From an uncultured Polaribacter sp. (GTDB taxonomy: Bacteria > Bacteroidota > Bacteroidia > Flavobacteriales > Flavobacteriaceae), in assembly GCF_947497695.1 (NCBI RefSeq), contig NZ_CANMHM010000007.1:62001-126000 (forward strand): a DNA stretch of 64,000 bases, given 5' to 3'. Numbering within the stretch: the stretch's first letter is position 1; each line of letters starts with the position of its first letter. The position numbers and the translations under genes were made by a program. Positions 26,423-35,142 of the stretch are shown here, one piece after another. The notes under the pieces were generated by a model. That model had not been told where the DNA came from. It worked only from the letters and a program-made list of their open reading frames with translations, and did no database searches.

Positions 26423-27469
26423 TTATTGATTATAAATTTCTGTATCGTAAAAAGCGGGTATAGAAAACCAAAAAGCCATAAAAGATTCAGAAGATGTTAA
26501 ACGTTGTCCTGTTCTTGGTCCAGCAATAGCTTCTCCAAAAATATTCCACGTGTTGCCTTCGTTATCGCTTAACAAAGATTCAGTATTATTATAAGAATAC
26601 TCAAAAGTTAGTGAGCTTGTAGTATCATCTAAAAGAAATGAAACTATAAATTCGTTATTTCCTGCTATCAAATATTCATCTCCTTCAAATGAATCTTTAA
26701 TTACATTACTAGTTGCAAATACAGAAAACGGATAAACTTTTGCTTTAGCATCTTTTATAATAGTATGAATTCTTTCTTTAAGTGGCAATCTATTGTCTTT
26801 TGCTACAGGAAATAAAAATAAATTGTTATTTGTATTATAATCTCCATAAGGTGAAACCCCATATGTTCTGGCAAAACCTGTGTTTCTGTTTACCACTTTT
26901 GTATTTGGGTATATAGTTTTCCAGGTTTTCCAAGAAGTTTCAAAGAGCGGTATTAAATCTATTTTTTTATCTATTAATTCTCCATTAACAGAGGTATTTA
27001 AAATTTGAGACCAATTGCTGTTTGTTTGTCTATCAAAAGGAATTAAATTGGTATTGTATAACAAACCAGAAACGCCAAAAGTAGTTTCACGTCCATTTAA
27101 AATTCTATTCCAGCCTATTCCTGTGCCTGTAAGTGGGCAATAAGTAATAGCCAGAGAAACATCACCAACATTATCATTAATAATTTCGTGCCAATCTAAA
27201 ATACTATGAGAATATGCTCTAATATCATCTCCATTTTTATAACCAATCACTAAATCTGTATCATTAATAAAACTGCTTTCAGGATCATTTGCATTTACTA
27301 AATTGGGGTTGATTAAAGCAGGTATGCCATCTCTACCAGGGCCACCATCAAAAATTTCTACTATTGGAATGCTCCATTCAGATGAAAAATTATTTTCATT
27401 TATATTGTTGTCATTATTTTGACAAGAAACGAGTATGCCTAAGATACATAATAGTGCAAGTTTTTTCAT
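26423..27469 (-). CDS. DUF3179-domain lipoprotein
   Basis: A 348-residue envelope protein with a lipoprotein signal (LCILGILVSCQ, lipid Cys near residue 16). The body has the DUF3179 core: FNDTDLVIGYKNGDDIRAYSHSIL-like block, ITYCPLTGTGIGW with its conserved cysteine, FGVSGLLYNTNLIPFDRQTNS and a YPNTKVVNRNTGF block. The function of DUF3179 is not established. Its ATG overlaps the end of the outer-membrane-like gene by four bases, so the two are co-expressed. Confidence 0.85.
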   Translation of the reverse strand: MKKLALLCILGILVSCQNNDNNINENNFSSEWSIPIVEIFDGGPGRDGIPALINPNLVNANDPESSFINDTDLVIGYKNGDDIRAYSHSILDWHEIINDNVGDVSLAITYCPLTGTGIGWNRILNGRETTFGVSGLLYNTNLIPFDRQTNSNWSQILNTSVNGELIDKKIDLIPLFETSWKTWKTIYPNTKVVNRNTGFARTYGVSPYGDYNTNNNLFLFPVAKDNRLPLKERIHTIIKDAKAKVYPFSVFATSNVIKDSFEGDEYLIAGNNEFIVSFLLDDTTSSLTFEYSYNNTESLLSDNEGNTWNIFGEAIAGPRTGQRLTSSESFMAFWFSIPAFYDTEIYNQ

Positions 27470-28443
27470 TTTATGTTTGTTATTAAAGGTTGTTTTTTAA
27501 AGAATTTATAAGTAAAACCAGTAGTAAATCTAGTAGTTGGTGTAAGCTGAGTGCCATCTACATAACTATATAAAGGAACTTCTAGTTTATTGGTAAAACG
27601 TAAATTTTGAGAAAGATGTATGGTTAGTTCTGCTCTTGCAAAAAGCCACTCACCACCTGTATTTGGAATAATCGCATTATCAATTTTGTCTACTGTAGAT
27701 TTTCTATATTTAAGAACTAAACCTGGGTTTATAAGAGTTTTAGAAACCAAAAATTGATCTACATAACTAATATTTGCTTGTAGTACATTACCAAATTTAT
27801 AGGTAGATGTATTGTTTAAATACGAATTGTTTATACCTGTAAGTCTGTAGGTTACACTACTAGAAAGAGTAGCTGTAGGTCTAAAATTTAGTTGTTTTGC
27901 TAAAGATAACCATCCAATACCATCAAAAGCGCCACTTCCAGGTTGTAAATCTGCAGTTAACTGAATGCCTTGATTAGAAACAATATCTGATTTACCCAAA
28001 GGTATTTTAGAACCTAGACCAATGTTTAAAGTGGTGTTATTTTTAAAAACGTTTGGTAAAGTATATTTTAATAAAATTACAGCATCTCCAATTCCTTTGG
28101 TTTCCGTAAAATTTTCATTGCCAAATTGTGTAATAGTTCTTGTTTGATTGACCCAAGTAAATAAAGTTTCTACAGAAAATTTATCTGTAAATGCATACCC
28201 AATATTAGTTAAAATAGAATTAGTAATACGTTGTCTGGAATTATCATTTAATCTTGTACTACCAGCATTTAAGGTATTTAAATTATTATAATCGTAATTA
28301 ATACCTACTTGAAAAGACCCCTTACCCTCATTAGAAAGGCCTAGGTTATTAGATAAAGGCACACCACCAGAACAACAGGTTTGGGCATAAACTTGTTGCC
28401 CAAGAAGTAAAAATAAAAATAGTATTAGACTAGCAAACTTCAT
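27466..28443 (-). CDS. Predicted outer-membrane beta-barrel protein
   Basis: A 325-residue protein with a signal peptide (cleavage after VYAQ, residue 21), a Cys pair directly after it (TCCSGGVPLSNNLG), then alternating hydrophobic/polar strands ending in an aromatic residue-rich C terminus (TTGFTYKFF), as in transporter-type outer-membrane barrels. Repeated phrases such as SVEELFTWVNQTR-like and NIGLGSKIPLGK strands recall barrel proteins reported near metal or organic-compound uptake. No specific substrate can be named. It is translationally coupled to the DUF3179 gene. Confidence 0.65.
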   Translation of the reverse strand: MKFASLILFLFLLLGQQVYAQTCCSGGVPLSNNLGLSNEGKGSFQVGINYDYNNLNTLNAGSTRLNDNSRQRITNSILTNIGYAFTDKFSVETLFTWVNQTRTITQFGNENFTETKGIGDAVILLKYTLPNVFKNNTTLNIGLGSKIPLGKSDIVSNQGIQLTADLQPGSGAFDGIGWLSLAKQLNFRPTATLSSSVTYRLTGINNSYLNNTSTYKFGNVLQANISYVDQFLVSKTLINPGLVLKYRKSTVDKIDNAIIPNTGGEWLFARAELTIHLSQNLRFTNKLEVPLYSYVDGTQLTPTTRFTTGFTYKFFKKQPLITNIK

Positions 28444-28573
28444 GAGAAAATTTTAGAATTAGTCTAAATAATTTCTAAAACTTACAGTATGATTTTATTA
28501 TTATTCTAAAAATACAGGTTTACTAAACTATAGATTTTGTAATTTAGTTTTTTACTAGCAAGCCACTAATTTT

Positions 28574-31312
28574 ATGCAAACTTTTATTTCAAAAACCTTA
28601 GATGCAATTCTAGAAACTAACCATTCTTTTGAAGATGTTGTGTTTGTTTTACCCTCTCAAAGAGCAAAAGTATTTGTAAAACAAACCCTTAAAGATAAAA
28701 TTACCCTTGGCTTTTTGCCAGAAATAATAAATGTAGAACAATTTATCAATAAAATATCTGGCATAGAAAAGGCAGATAGCATTCAATTGTTGTTTCATTT
28801 TTATTCAATTTATAAAGGTTTAGAAACAGCACCTGTTACTTTTGATGTCTTTGCATCTTGGGCTTTTAAAGTAATTCAAGATTTTAATGAGATTGACCAA
28901 CATTTAATAGACACCAAAGACATTTTTATATATTTAAGAGATATTCAACGTTTAAAAAAATGGTCTGTTAAAGGTGAGTTTAAAGAAACCGAGTTAATGA
29001 AAGATCATTATTTCTTTCTTGAAAGATTAAACACCTATTACAACGCTTTTTATCAGTTTTTAAAAGAAAAAAACATTGGCTATCAAGGTTTAATTTATAG
29101 AGAGTCTTGTACTAAAATTGATGCTTTTTTGACTGAAAATTCAACTAAAAAATTCTTTTTTATCGGTTTTAATGCGTTAAATAAAGCAGAAGAATTTCTA
29201 TTTCAAAAGCTTTTAGAAACTGGCAATTCAGAAATTTATTGGGATATTGATGCTGCTTTTTTTAATGGAAATCATCAAGCAGGAAAATTCATCAGAAAGT
29301 ATAAAAAAAAATGGAAGTATTATGAGAAAAACGAGCTAAAAACACTTGGCAATACTTTTAATCAGCCTAAAAATATAGAAGTGATAGGAGCTTCTAAAAA
29401 CACTACTCAAATAAAATATGCTGGAGAAATTTTAGAGAAAATTACCGATTTTAAAAATACTGCATTGGTTTTGGCAGATGAAACTTTGTTACCAATTACG
29501 TTAAATTCTTTGCCTAAAAACATCAATGCAATCAATATTACCATGGGTTATCCGTTAAAAGATGTACCAACAACAAGTTTACTATTTTCAATATTTCAGT
29601 TATTTGTAACACAAGATAAATTGCAAAAAACGGTTGTAAATGAGTTTTATTATAAAGATGTAATTCGTTTTTTAAAGCACCCATCTATTTATAAATTAAT
29701 TCCAGAAATAGATGCTTTTTCTGATGAAATTGCCAAACAAAACCAAACATTTATCAACCTAAATAATATTGAAACACTATTAAAAAATAGTAATTCTGAG
29801 CTTAAAAAAGTTATTGTTTCCATTTTTAGCACTTATGTTTCAATTGAAGCCTTTTTAGACAATATTTTAAAGTTAATCGATTTGTTAAAAGAGGATGTAA
29901 CTGAGTTAGAAAAAGAGTATTTATTCCGATTTTACACCACTTTTACACAATTAAAAACACTGCAAAATGAGTTTAAATATTTTCCAGATTTAAAAACGCT
30001 GTCGCTCTTTTTTAAACAACTTATTGGGTCTGAAAGTTTGTCTTTTCAAGGAGAGCCTTTAAGAGGTTTACAGTTGATGGGAATGTTAGAGACGCGTGTC
30101 TTAGATTTTGATAATATTATTTTAGTCTCAACAAATGAGGGAGTTTTACCTGCCAGTAGTCAACAAAATTCTTTTATTCCTTTTGATGTAAAAATTGAAT
30201 TTGGCTTGCCAACCTACAGAGAAAAAGATGCTATTTTTTCCTATCATTTTTTTAGATTGCTGCAACGTGCAAAAAACGTTTTTATCATTTATAATACAGA
30301 ACATGATGTTTTTGGAAGCGGAGAAAAAAGTCGATTTGTAACGCAATTAGAAATGATGCGAACAGATGTTATTCAAAAAACGATTTCACCAAAAGTTGTT
30401 ACGCAAAACACTGAATTAAAAGAAGTTAAAAAGGATGAAGCTGTTTTGGGAAAACTGAAAGAATTAGCTCAAAAAGGAATTTCTCCTTCTGCTTTAACTA
30501 ATTATTTATACAATCCAATTTCTTTTTACAAACAAAAAATTTTAAAACTAAAAGAGTTTGAAGATGTAGAAGAAACTGTTGCTTACAATACTTTGGGTAC
30601 TGTTGTGCATGAAACTTTAGATGAACTTTACAAACCTTTTGAAGGTAAATTTTTAACGTTAGATGATGTTGATGCTATGCAAAAAAAATCGAAAGATTTA
30701 GTAGTAAAACATTTTAAAGCAGCTTTTAAAAACGGCGATATTTCTACAGGTAGAAATCGTTTAATTTTTGAAGTCGCTAACAGATTTGTAAATAATTTTT
30801 TAGGGCAAGAAAAAGAATTGTTAAAAGATAAAAACAATCAACTTAAAATAATTTCTACAGAAGAAACCTTGGCAACAGAAATAGAAATTGAAGGGATTAA
30901 TGTTCCAATAAAAATTCATGGACAAGTAGATAGAGTTGATGAATTAAATGATGTTTTAAGAATTATTGATTATAAAACAGGCATGGTAAGTAGTGCTGAT
31001 TTACGTGTTGTAGATTTTGAAAAATTAAGAGAAAAGGAGCAACACAAAGCAATCCAAGTTTTACTATATGCATACTTATATGTAAAAAGTAAGAAATATA
31101 ATTTTAGTAAGCCATTAGAAGGAGGAATTTATTCTTTTAAAAACTTAAATAACGGGTTTTTATCCATCAATTTTTCATCAAACTACAGAAAACCAGATGT
31201 AGAAATTACAGAAGAAAAATTAGAGGAGTTTATGGATGAAATTAAAACCTACATTCAAGAGATTTACAATTTAGAAACAGCTTTTATTGAGCCTGCAGAT
31301 TTAAAATATTAA
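28574..31312 (+). CDS. AddB-like PD-(D/E)XK nuclease protein
   Basis: A 912-residue protein of the AddB/RexB type that in other bacteria partners AddA in double-strand-break resection. The C-terminal nuclease domain shows VVHETLDELY, GQVDRVDELN, IIDYKTG and QVLLYAYLYV, the catalytic pattern of RecB-family nucleases. The N-terminal region resembles a UvrD-like helicase fold (GLQLMGMLETRVLDFDNIILVSTNEGVLP) but I see no GxGKT Walker A loop near residue 20-30, where VFVLPSQRAKVFVKQ stands instead, so it is probably not an ATPase. No addA is in the window. Confidence 0.88.
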   Translation: MQTFISKTLDAILETNHSFEDVVFVLPSQRAKVFVKQTLKDKITLGFLPEIINVEQFINKISGIEKADSIQLLFHFYSIYKGLETAPVTFDVFASWAFKVIQDFNEIDQHLIDTKDIFIYLRDIQRLKKWSVKGEFKETELMKDHYFFLERLNTYYNAFYQFLKEKNIGYQGLIYRESCTKIDAFLTENSTKKFFFIGFNALNKAEEFLFQKLLETGNSEIYWDIDAAFFNGNHQAGKFIRKYKKKWKYYEKNELKTLGNTFNQPKNIEVIGASKNTTQIKYAGEILEKITDFKNTALVLADETLLPITLNSLPKNINAINITMGYPLKDVPTTSLLFSIFQLFVTQDKLQKTVVNEFYYKDVIRFLKHPSIYKLIPEIDAFSDEIAKQNQTFINLNNIETLLKNSNSELKKVIVSIFSTYVSIEAFLDNILKLIDLLKEDVTELEKEYLFRFYTTFTQLKTLQNEFKYFPDLKTLSLFFKQLIGSESLSFQGEPLRGLQLMGMLETRVLDFDNIILVSTNEGVLPASSQQNSFIPFDVKIEFGLPTYREKDAIFSYHFFRLLQRAKNVFIIYNTEHDVFGSGEKSRFVTQLEMMRTDVIQKTISPKVVTQNTELKEVKKDEAVLGKLKELAQKGISPSALTNYLYNPISFYKQKILKLKEFEDVEETVAYNTLGTVVHETLDELYKPFEGKFLTLDDVDAMQKKSKDLVVKHFKAAFKNGDISTGRNRLIFEVANRFVNNFLGQEKELLKDKNNQLKIISTEETLATEIEIEGINVPIKIHGQVDRVDELNDVLRIIDYKTGMVSSADLRVVDFEKLREKEQHKAIQVLLYAYLYVKSKKYNFSKPLEGGIYSFKNLNNGFLSINFSSNYRKPDVEITEEKLEEFMDEIKTYIQEIYNLETAFIEPADLKY

Positions 31313-31336
31313 GTCTTTTTAGTTTTTACAGATGAG

Positions 31337-31344
31337 TATCTTTG
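31337..31344 (+). promoter_or_regulatory. -7 box TATCTTTG upstream of the MATE gene
   Basis: Exact TAnnTTTG match ending 24 bases before the TTG start of the transporter and 25 bases after the AddB-like stop. No good -33 element. Confidence 0.5.
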
Positions 31345-31367
31345 ATAAAAATTAAAAGTATAAAATA

Positions 31368-32699
31368 TTGACTTCTAATATCAGTTTTAAAACCATCAAT
31401 AAATTAGCAATTCCTGCTTTAATTGCTGGTATTGCAGAGCCCTTATTATCTATAACAGACACTGCAATTATTGGTAATATTAACGTTAATGCTACAGAAA
31501 GTTTAGCGGCAGTTGGTATTGTTGGAGCATTTATTTCCATGTTAATTTGGGTTTTTGGGCAAATTAGAAGTGCTATTTCATCCATTATTTCCCAATATGT
31601 TGGTGCTAATAAATTAGACGAAGTTAAAACATTGCCAGCACAAGCAATTGCTATTGTGGTGTTAGGGAGTTTGGTATTAATAGCTATTATGTACCCTTTT
31701 TCTAAACAAATTTTTCAATTTTATAATGCTTCTGGGGTAGTTTTAGACTATTGTGTAACGTATTTTAAAATCAGAATTTTTGGGTTTCCATTTTCACTTT
31801 TTGTATTTGCTATTTTTGGTACTTTTAGAGGTTTACAAAACACATTTTACCCAATGATTATTGCAATTATTGGTGCATTATTAAACGTTGTTTTAGACAT
31901 TGTTTTTGTGTACGGAATTGAAGGCTATATTTCAGCTATGAATATTGAAGGAGCAGCCTATGCAAGTGTAATTGCACAAATTACAATGGCTATTATTGCT
32001 TTTGTTTTGTTGATGAAAAAAACAGCTATTTCATTAAAAATTGCGTTCAATGTACATCCAGAAATTTCTCGTTTATTAGGTATGATGGGCAATCTTTTTA
32101 TTAGAACCATTGCTTTAAATACAGCTTTGTATTTTGCCACTTCTTATGCTACAAATTATGGAAAAGAATACATTGCTGCCTACACAATTGGTATAAATAT
32201 ATGGTTATTAGGTGCTTTTATGGTAGATGGATATTCGAGTGCAGGGAATATTCTATCTGGTAAATTTTTAGGTGCAAAAGAGTATCATTCTTTAGTGTTT
32301 TTAAGTAACAAGCTTTTAAAATATGGTTTAATAACAGGAATTATTATTGGGTTTTTAGGTTTTGTTTTTTACAATTTCATCGGACAAATTTTCACAAAAG
32401 ATACAGCTGTTTTAGAGCAATTTTACAATGTTTTTTGGATTGTTTTAATTACACAACCCATCAGTGCTATCACTTTTATTTTTGATGGAATGTTTAAAGG
32501 AATGGGAGAAATGAAATATCTAAGAAACTTGTTAATTTTATCTACAGGTTTGGTTTTTATCCCAACTTTGTTGATTTTTGACTATTACAACCTAAAATTA
32601 ACCGCAATTTGGATTGCCTTCACACTTTGGATGATTGCAAGAGGTTTGCCATTAGTTATTAAATTTAGAAGTAAGTTTTTGCCATTGGTTTCTAAATAA
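31368..32699 (+). CDS. MATE-family efflux transporter
   Basis: A 443-residue inner-membrane antiporter with 12 predicted helices in two bundles. The start ISFKTINKLAIPALIAGIAEPLLSITDTAIIG and the repeat-two block NIWLLGAFMVDGYSSAGNILSGKFLGAKE match the DinF-like branch of MATE transporters, which export drugs or metabolites using Na+ or H+. It starts at TTG with no alternative ATG. Substrate unknown. Confidence 0.92.
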   Translation: MTSNISFKTINKLAIPALIAGIAEPLLSITDTAIIGNINVNATESLAAVGIVGAFISMLIWVFGQIRSAISSIISQYVGANKLDEVKTLPAQAIAIVVLGSLVLIAIMYPFSKQIFQFYNASGVVLDYCVTYFKIRIFGFPFSLFVFAIFGTFRGLQNTFYPMIIAIIGALLNVVLDIVFVYGIEGYISAMNIEGAAYASVIAQITMAIIAFVLLMKKTAISLKIAFNVHPEISRLLGMMGNLFIRTIALNTALYFATSYATNYGKEYIAAYTIGINIWLLGAFMVDGYSSAGNILSGKFLGAKEYHSLVFLSNKLLKYGLITGIIIGFLGFVFYNFIGQIFTKDTAVLEQFYNVFWIVLITQPISAITFIFDGMFKGMGEMKYLRNLLILSTGLVFIPTLLIFDYYNLKLTAIWIAFTLWMIARGLPLVIKFRSKFLPLVSK

Positions 32700-32790
32700 G
32701 TAGTGTACTTTTTCATTACGAGTTTTGAAGCAATCTCATACTTAATTACTTTAAATATTTAAACCTTATTTTTACTAAAAATTCATTTTT

Positions 32791-33558
32791 ATGACCACTA
32801 CAAGACAAAACGGAAGTTTATATACCAATATTGAAAATAAAATTGCAACCATAGAATTTGGTCATCCAGCCAGTAATTCTTTTCCAAGTGAATTGTTAGA
32901 ACGATTAGCCAAAGAAATTATTTCTGTTGGATATAATGATGCAGTTGCTATAATTATTTTGAAGTCTGAAGGAGAAAAAGCTTTTTGTGCTGGAGCTTCT
33001 TTTGATGAATTGGTAGCTATTGATAATGTAGAAGATGGGAAACAATTTTTTAGTGGTTTTGCAAACGTAATAAATGCCATGAGAACTTGTGGAAAATTAA
33101 TTATTGGACGTGTTCAAGGAAAAACTGTTGGAGGAGGTGTTGGTTTAATTGCTGCTTGTGATTATGTGTTGGCAACAGAAAAAGCGTCTGTAAAATTATC
33201 AGAATTTAGTATTGGAATTGGACCTTTTGTAATAGAACCTGCTGTAACTCGTAAAATTGGTGTTGGAGCAACTGCAGAACTTACCTTAGATGCAGCAAAC
33301 TGGAAAAATGCCTATTGGGCAAAAGAAAAAGGGTTGTATGCTAAAGTGTTTGAAACTCAAAAGGAATTGGATGAAGAAGTAGAATTGTTATCAGAAAAAT
33401 TAGCATCTTATAATCCTGTAGCGTTATCAGAAATGAAAAAAGCGTTGTGGAAAGGTACAGCACAATGGAATGATTTATTAGCTGAAAGAGCCGCTGTTTC
33501 TGGGGAATTGGTATTGTCTGATTTTACTAAAAAGGCTTTGTCTAAATTTAAAAAGTAA
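32791..33558 (+). CDS. Enoyl-CoA hydratase/isomerase-family protein
   Basis: A crotonase-fold protein of 255 residues. The oxyanion-hole segments are GEKAFCAGASFDEL (near 67-80) and GKTVGGGVGLIAACDYVLA (near 111-129). The usual two catalytic glutamates are hard to place: LSEFSIGIGPFV follows where hydratases have the second Glu, so the reaction could be hydration, isomerisation or another acyl-CoA step. It is monocistronic and converges with holB. Confidence 0.87.
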   Translation: MTTTRQNGSLYTNIENKIATIEFGHPASNSFPSELLERLAKEIISVGYNDAVAIIILKSEGEKAFCAGASFDELVAIDNVEDGKQFFSGFANVINAMRTCGKLIIGRVQGKTVGGGVGLIAACDYVLATEKASVKLSEFSIGIGPFVIEPAVTRKIGVGATAELTLDAANWKNAYWAKEKGLYAKVFETQKELDEEVELLSEKLASYNPVALSEMKKALWKGTAQWNDLLAERAAVSGELVLSDFTKKALSKFKK

Positions 33559-33573
33559 GATTTTAAAAATCGT

Positions 33574-33604
33574 TTGTCATCTCGATTTTTTTGGAGAAAT
33601 CTCA
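33574..33604. repeat. Truncated copy of the TTGTCATTTCGA repeat
   Basis: TTGTCATCTCGA followed by GGAGAAATCTCA matches the left part of the element at 56210-56300. It sits between the convergent enoyl-CoA hydratase and holB genes; no right end is present. Confidence 0.5.
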
Positions 33605-33611
33605 CAAGGTT

Positions 33612-34754
33612 TTAAACAGTCTCTTCTTTCTTATGTAAAAACCTCGTTAATTTCATAGAAAGGTCTAATAAAATAATTTTTGCATTACCATTTCTTTCAA
33701 TATGATACATGGCTTCATTGAGTTCTTTTTCGATGTCTAAAATATTACCAGAATGCACAAAAGGTGCAAATTTTGATAAATCAAACCCAGTTTTAGTTTC
33801 CATAAAAACCAAGTTTTCAGACTTGTAATTTAATAGCATTGCTTGTCTAAAAAACTGCAAACAATAGTCTAAAAAACGCTTTTGAGTTTCACGTCCTGTT
33901 TTAGCTATTGTATCAGACCATTCAATTAATTGTTGCACAACAGCAGCATTTCCTTTGGCTTTAAAAGCAGTTCTTATCCAAGCAATAAACCATTCTTCAA
34001 AAACCAAATCAGAAGAATCGTTTTGCATTAAATGCAGGGCTTTGTTAAAATTTCCTTCTGCTTGATGAGCTATTTTAGCAGCCTCATTATCAGTAATTTG
34101 ATGGTTTACTACAAGTGTATTAGAAATATCTTGTTCACTTAATGCAGGAAAATGTAATGCTTGACAACGAGATTTAATGGTATTTATAATTTGTTCTTCA
34201 CTTTCTGTAATTAAAATAAAAACCGTTTTTTCTGGCGGTTCTTCTATCAGTTTTAGCAATTTATTGGCTGCAGCAATATTCATTTTTTCTGCCATCCAAA
34301 TAATCATCACTTTAAAACCACCTTCGTAACTTTTAAGTCGCAGTTTTTTAACAACTTCCTCAGCTTCATCAACACCAATCAATCCTTGTTTGTTTTCTAC
34401 ACCAATATGTTGCAGCCAATTAAACAAGCTTCCATAAGGTTGTGTTTCAATAAAACTACGCCAATCTTCTAAAAACAAGCTACTAACAGGATGTTTTTTT
34501 ACGTTTTCGTTAGAAGTAACAGGGTATGCAAAATGCAAATCAGGATGCTGTAGTTTGTCGCATTTTAAATTACAGACATCTGCATTATCAGAAAAATTAC
34601 ACAACAAAAACTGTGCATAAGCAATTGCCATTGGCAAAGTGCCACTTCCTTCTTTACCAACAAATAATTGAGCATGAGGAATTCTGCCATTTTCAGCAGA
34701 CACTTTCAAGTGTTTTTTAATATGTTCTTGTCCGATAATTTGGTTGAAAAGCAT
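33612..34754 (-). CDS. holB: DNA polymerase III delta-prime subunit
   Basis: The delta-prime subunit of the clamp loader. The RuvB/AAA-like domain begins FNQIIGQEHIKKHL, has a degenerate P-loop (GKEGSGTLPMAIA), as is normal for delta-prime, and the zinc-type cysteines CNFSDNADVCNLKCDKLQHPD. Sensor-1 and arginine-finger regions are LKLIEEPPEKTVFILI and TIKSRCQALHF. I choose ATG 34754 (MLFNQIIGQ) over the TTG at 34760, which lies in a -7 box. Confidence 0.93.
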   Translation of the reverse strand: MLFNQIIGQEHIKKHLKVSAENGRIPHAQLFVGKEGSGTLPMAIAYAQFLLCNFSDNADVCNLKCDKLQHPDLHFAYPVTSNENVKKHPVSSLFLEDWRSFIETQPYGSLFNWLQHIGVENKQGLIGVDEAEEVVKKLRLKSYEGGFKVMIIWMAEKMNIAAANKLLKLIEEPPEKTVFILITESEEQIINTIKSRCQALHFPALSEQDISNTLVVNHQITDNEAAKIAHQAEGNFNKALHLMQNDSSDLVFEEWFIAWIRTAFKAKGNAAVVQQLIEWSDTIAKTGRETQKRFLDYCLQFFRQAMLLNYKSENLVFMETKTGFDLSKFAPFVHSGNILDIEKELNEAMYHIERNGNAKIILLDLSMKLTRFLHKKEETV

Positions 34755-34757
34755 CTG

Positions 34758-34765
34758 CAAATATA
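34758..34765 (-). promoter_or_regulatory. -7 box TATATTTG abutting holB
   Basis: Minus-strand TATATTTG ends 4 bases before the A of the holB ATG, again predicting a leaderless or near-leaderless mRNA. No clear -33 element. Confidence 0.5.
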
Positions 34766-34890
34766 AAATTTGTTGTGCATAAATTTAGTGTTTTTTGATT
34801 TTGATTTTTTTTGATAAGGATGGATTCAAATATTGCTATAAATGCAATAATTTTTTCTATACTTCTGCTATTGGTAATTTTTCAAGGTTG

Positions 34891-34920
34891 AATCAGTGTT
34901 ATCTGTGAAGTTTGTGTCTA
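34891..34920 (+). repeat. AATCAGTGT...GTGTCTA repeat, unit 1
   Basis: A 30-base unit matching the second copy at 34993-35022 in 25 positions. I recall similar AATC-GTGT-ATTCGTGTC sequences in many Bacteroidota intergenic regions. The holB-pgk gap holds only these two units and the pgk promoter. Confidence 0.55.
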
Positions 34921-34992
34921 TTTTTTTTGATTATAGTATTGATTTAAATAGATGATTTTTTAGTCGAGTATTCAAGCTAACTTTTATGATTA

Positions 34993-35022
34993 AATCAGTG
35001 TGATTTGTAAAATTCGTGTCTA
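34993..35022 (+). repeat. AATCAGTGT...GTGTCTA repeat, unit 2
   Basis: Second 30-base unit, same orientation, 102 bases after the first. 25 of 30 positions agree. Confidence 0.55.
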
Positions 35023-35112
35023 AACATTTTTATAAAATAAGTGTTATCCCGTTTTACGCAAACGTTAACTTAATTTTTTAAGTTTCAACTTTCTAAAAAC
35101 TAAATAAAAAAG

Positions 35113-35120
35113 TATTTTTG
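35113..35120 (+). promoter_or_regulatory. -7 box TATTTTTG of pgk
   Basis: Exact TAnnTTTG match ending 23 bases before the pgk ATG; implied leader about 16 bases. The -33 element is weak. Confidence 0.55.
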
Positions 35121-35142
35121 TTCAAAATAGATTTAACAAAAG

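Noticed and set aside
34831..34856. Terminator-like TATTGC/GCAATA hairpin with T-run
   Set aside because: Only 6 weak pairs and no plus-strand transcript is expected there.
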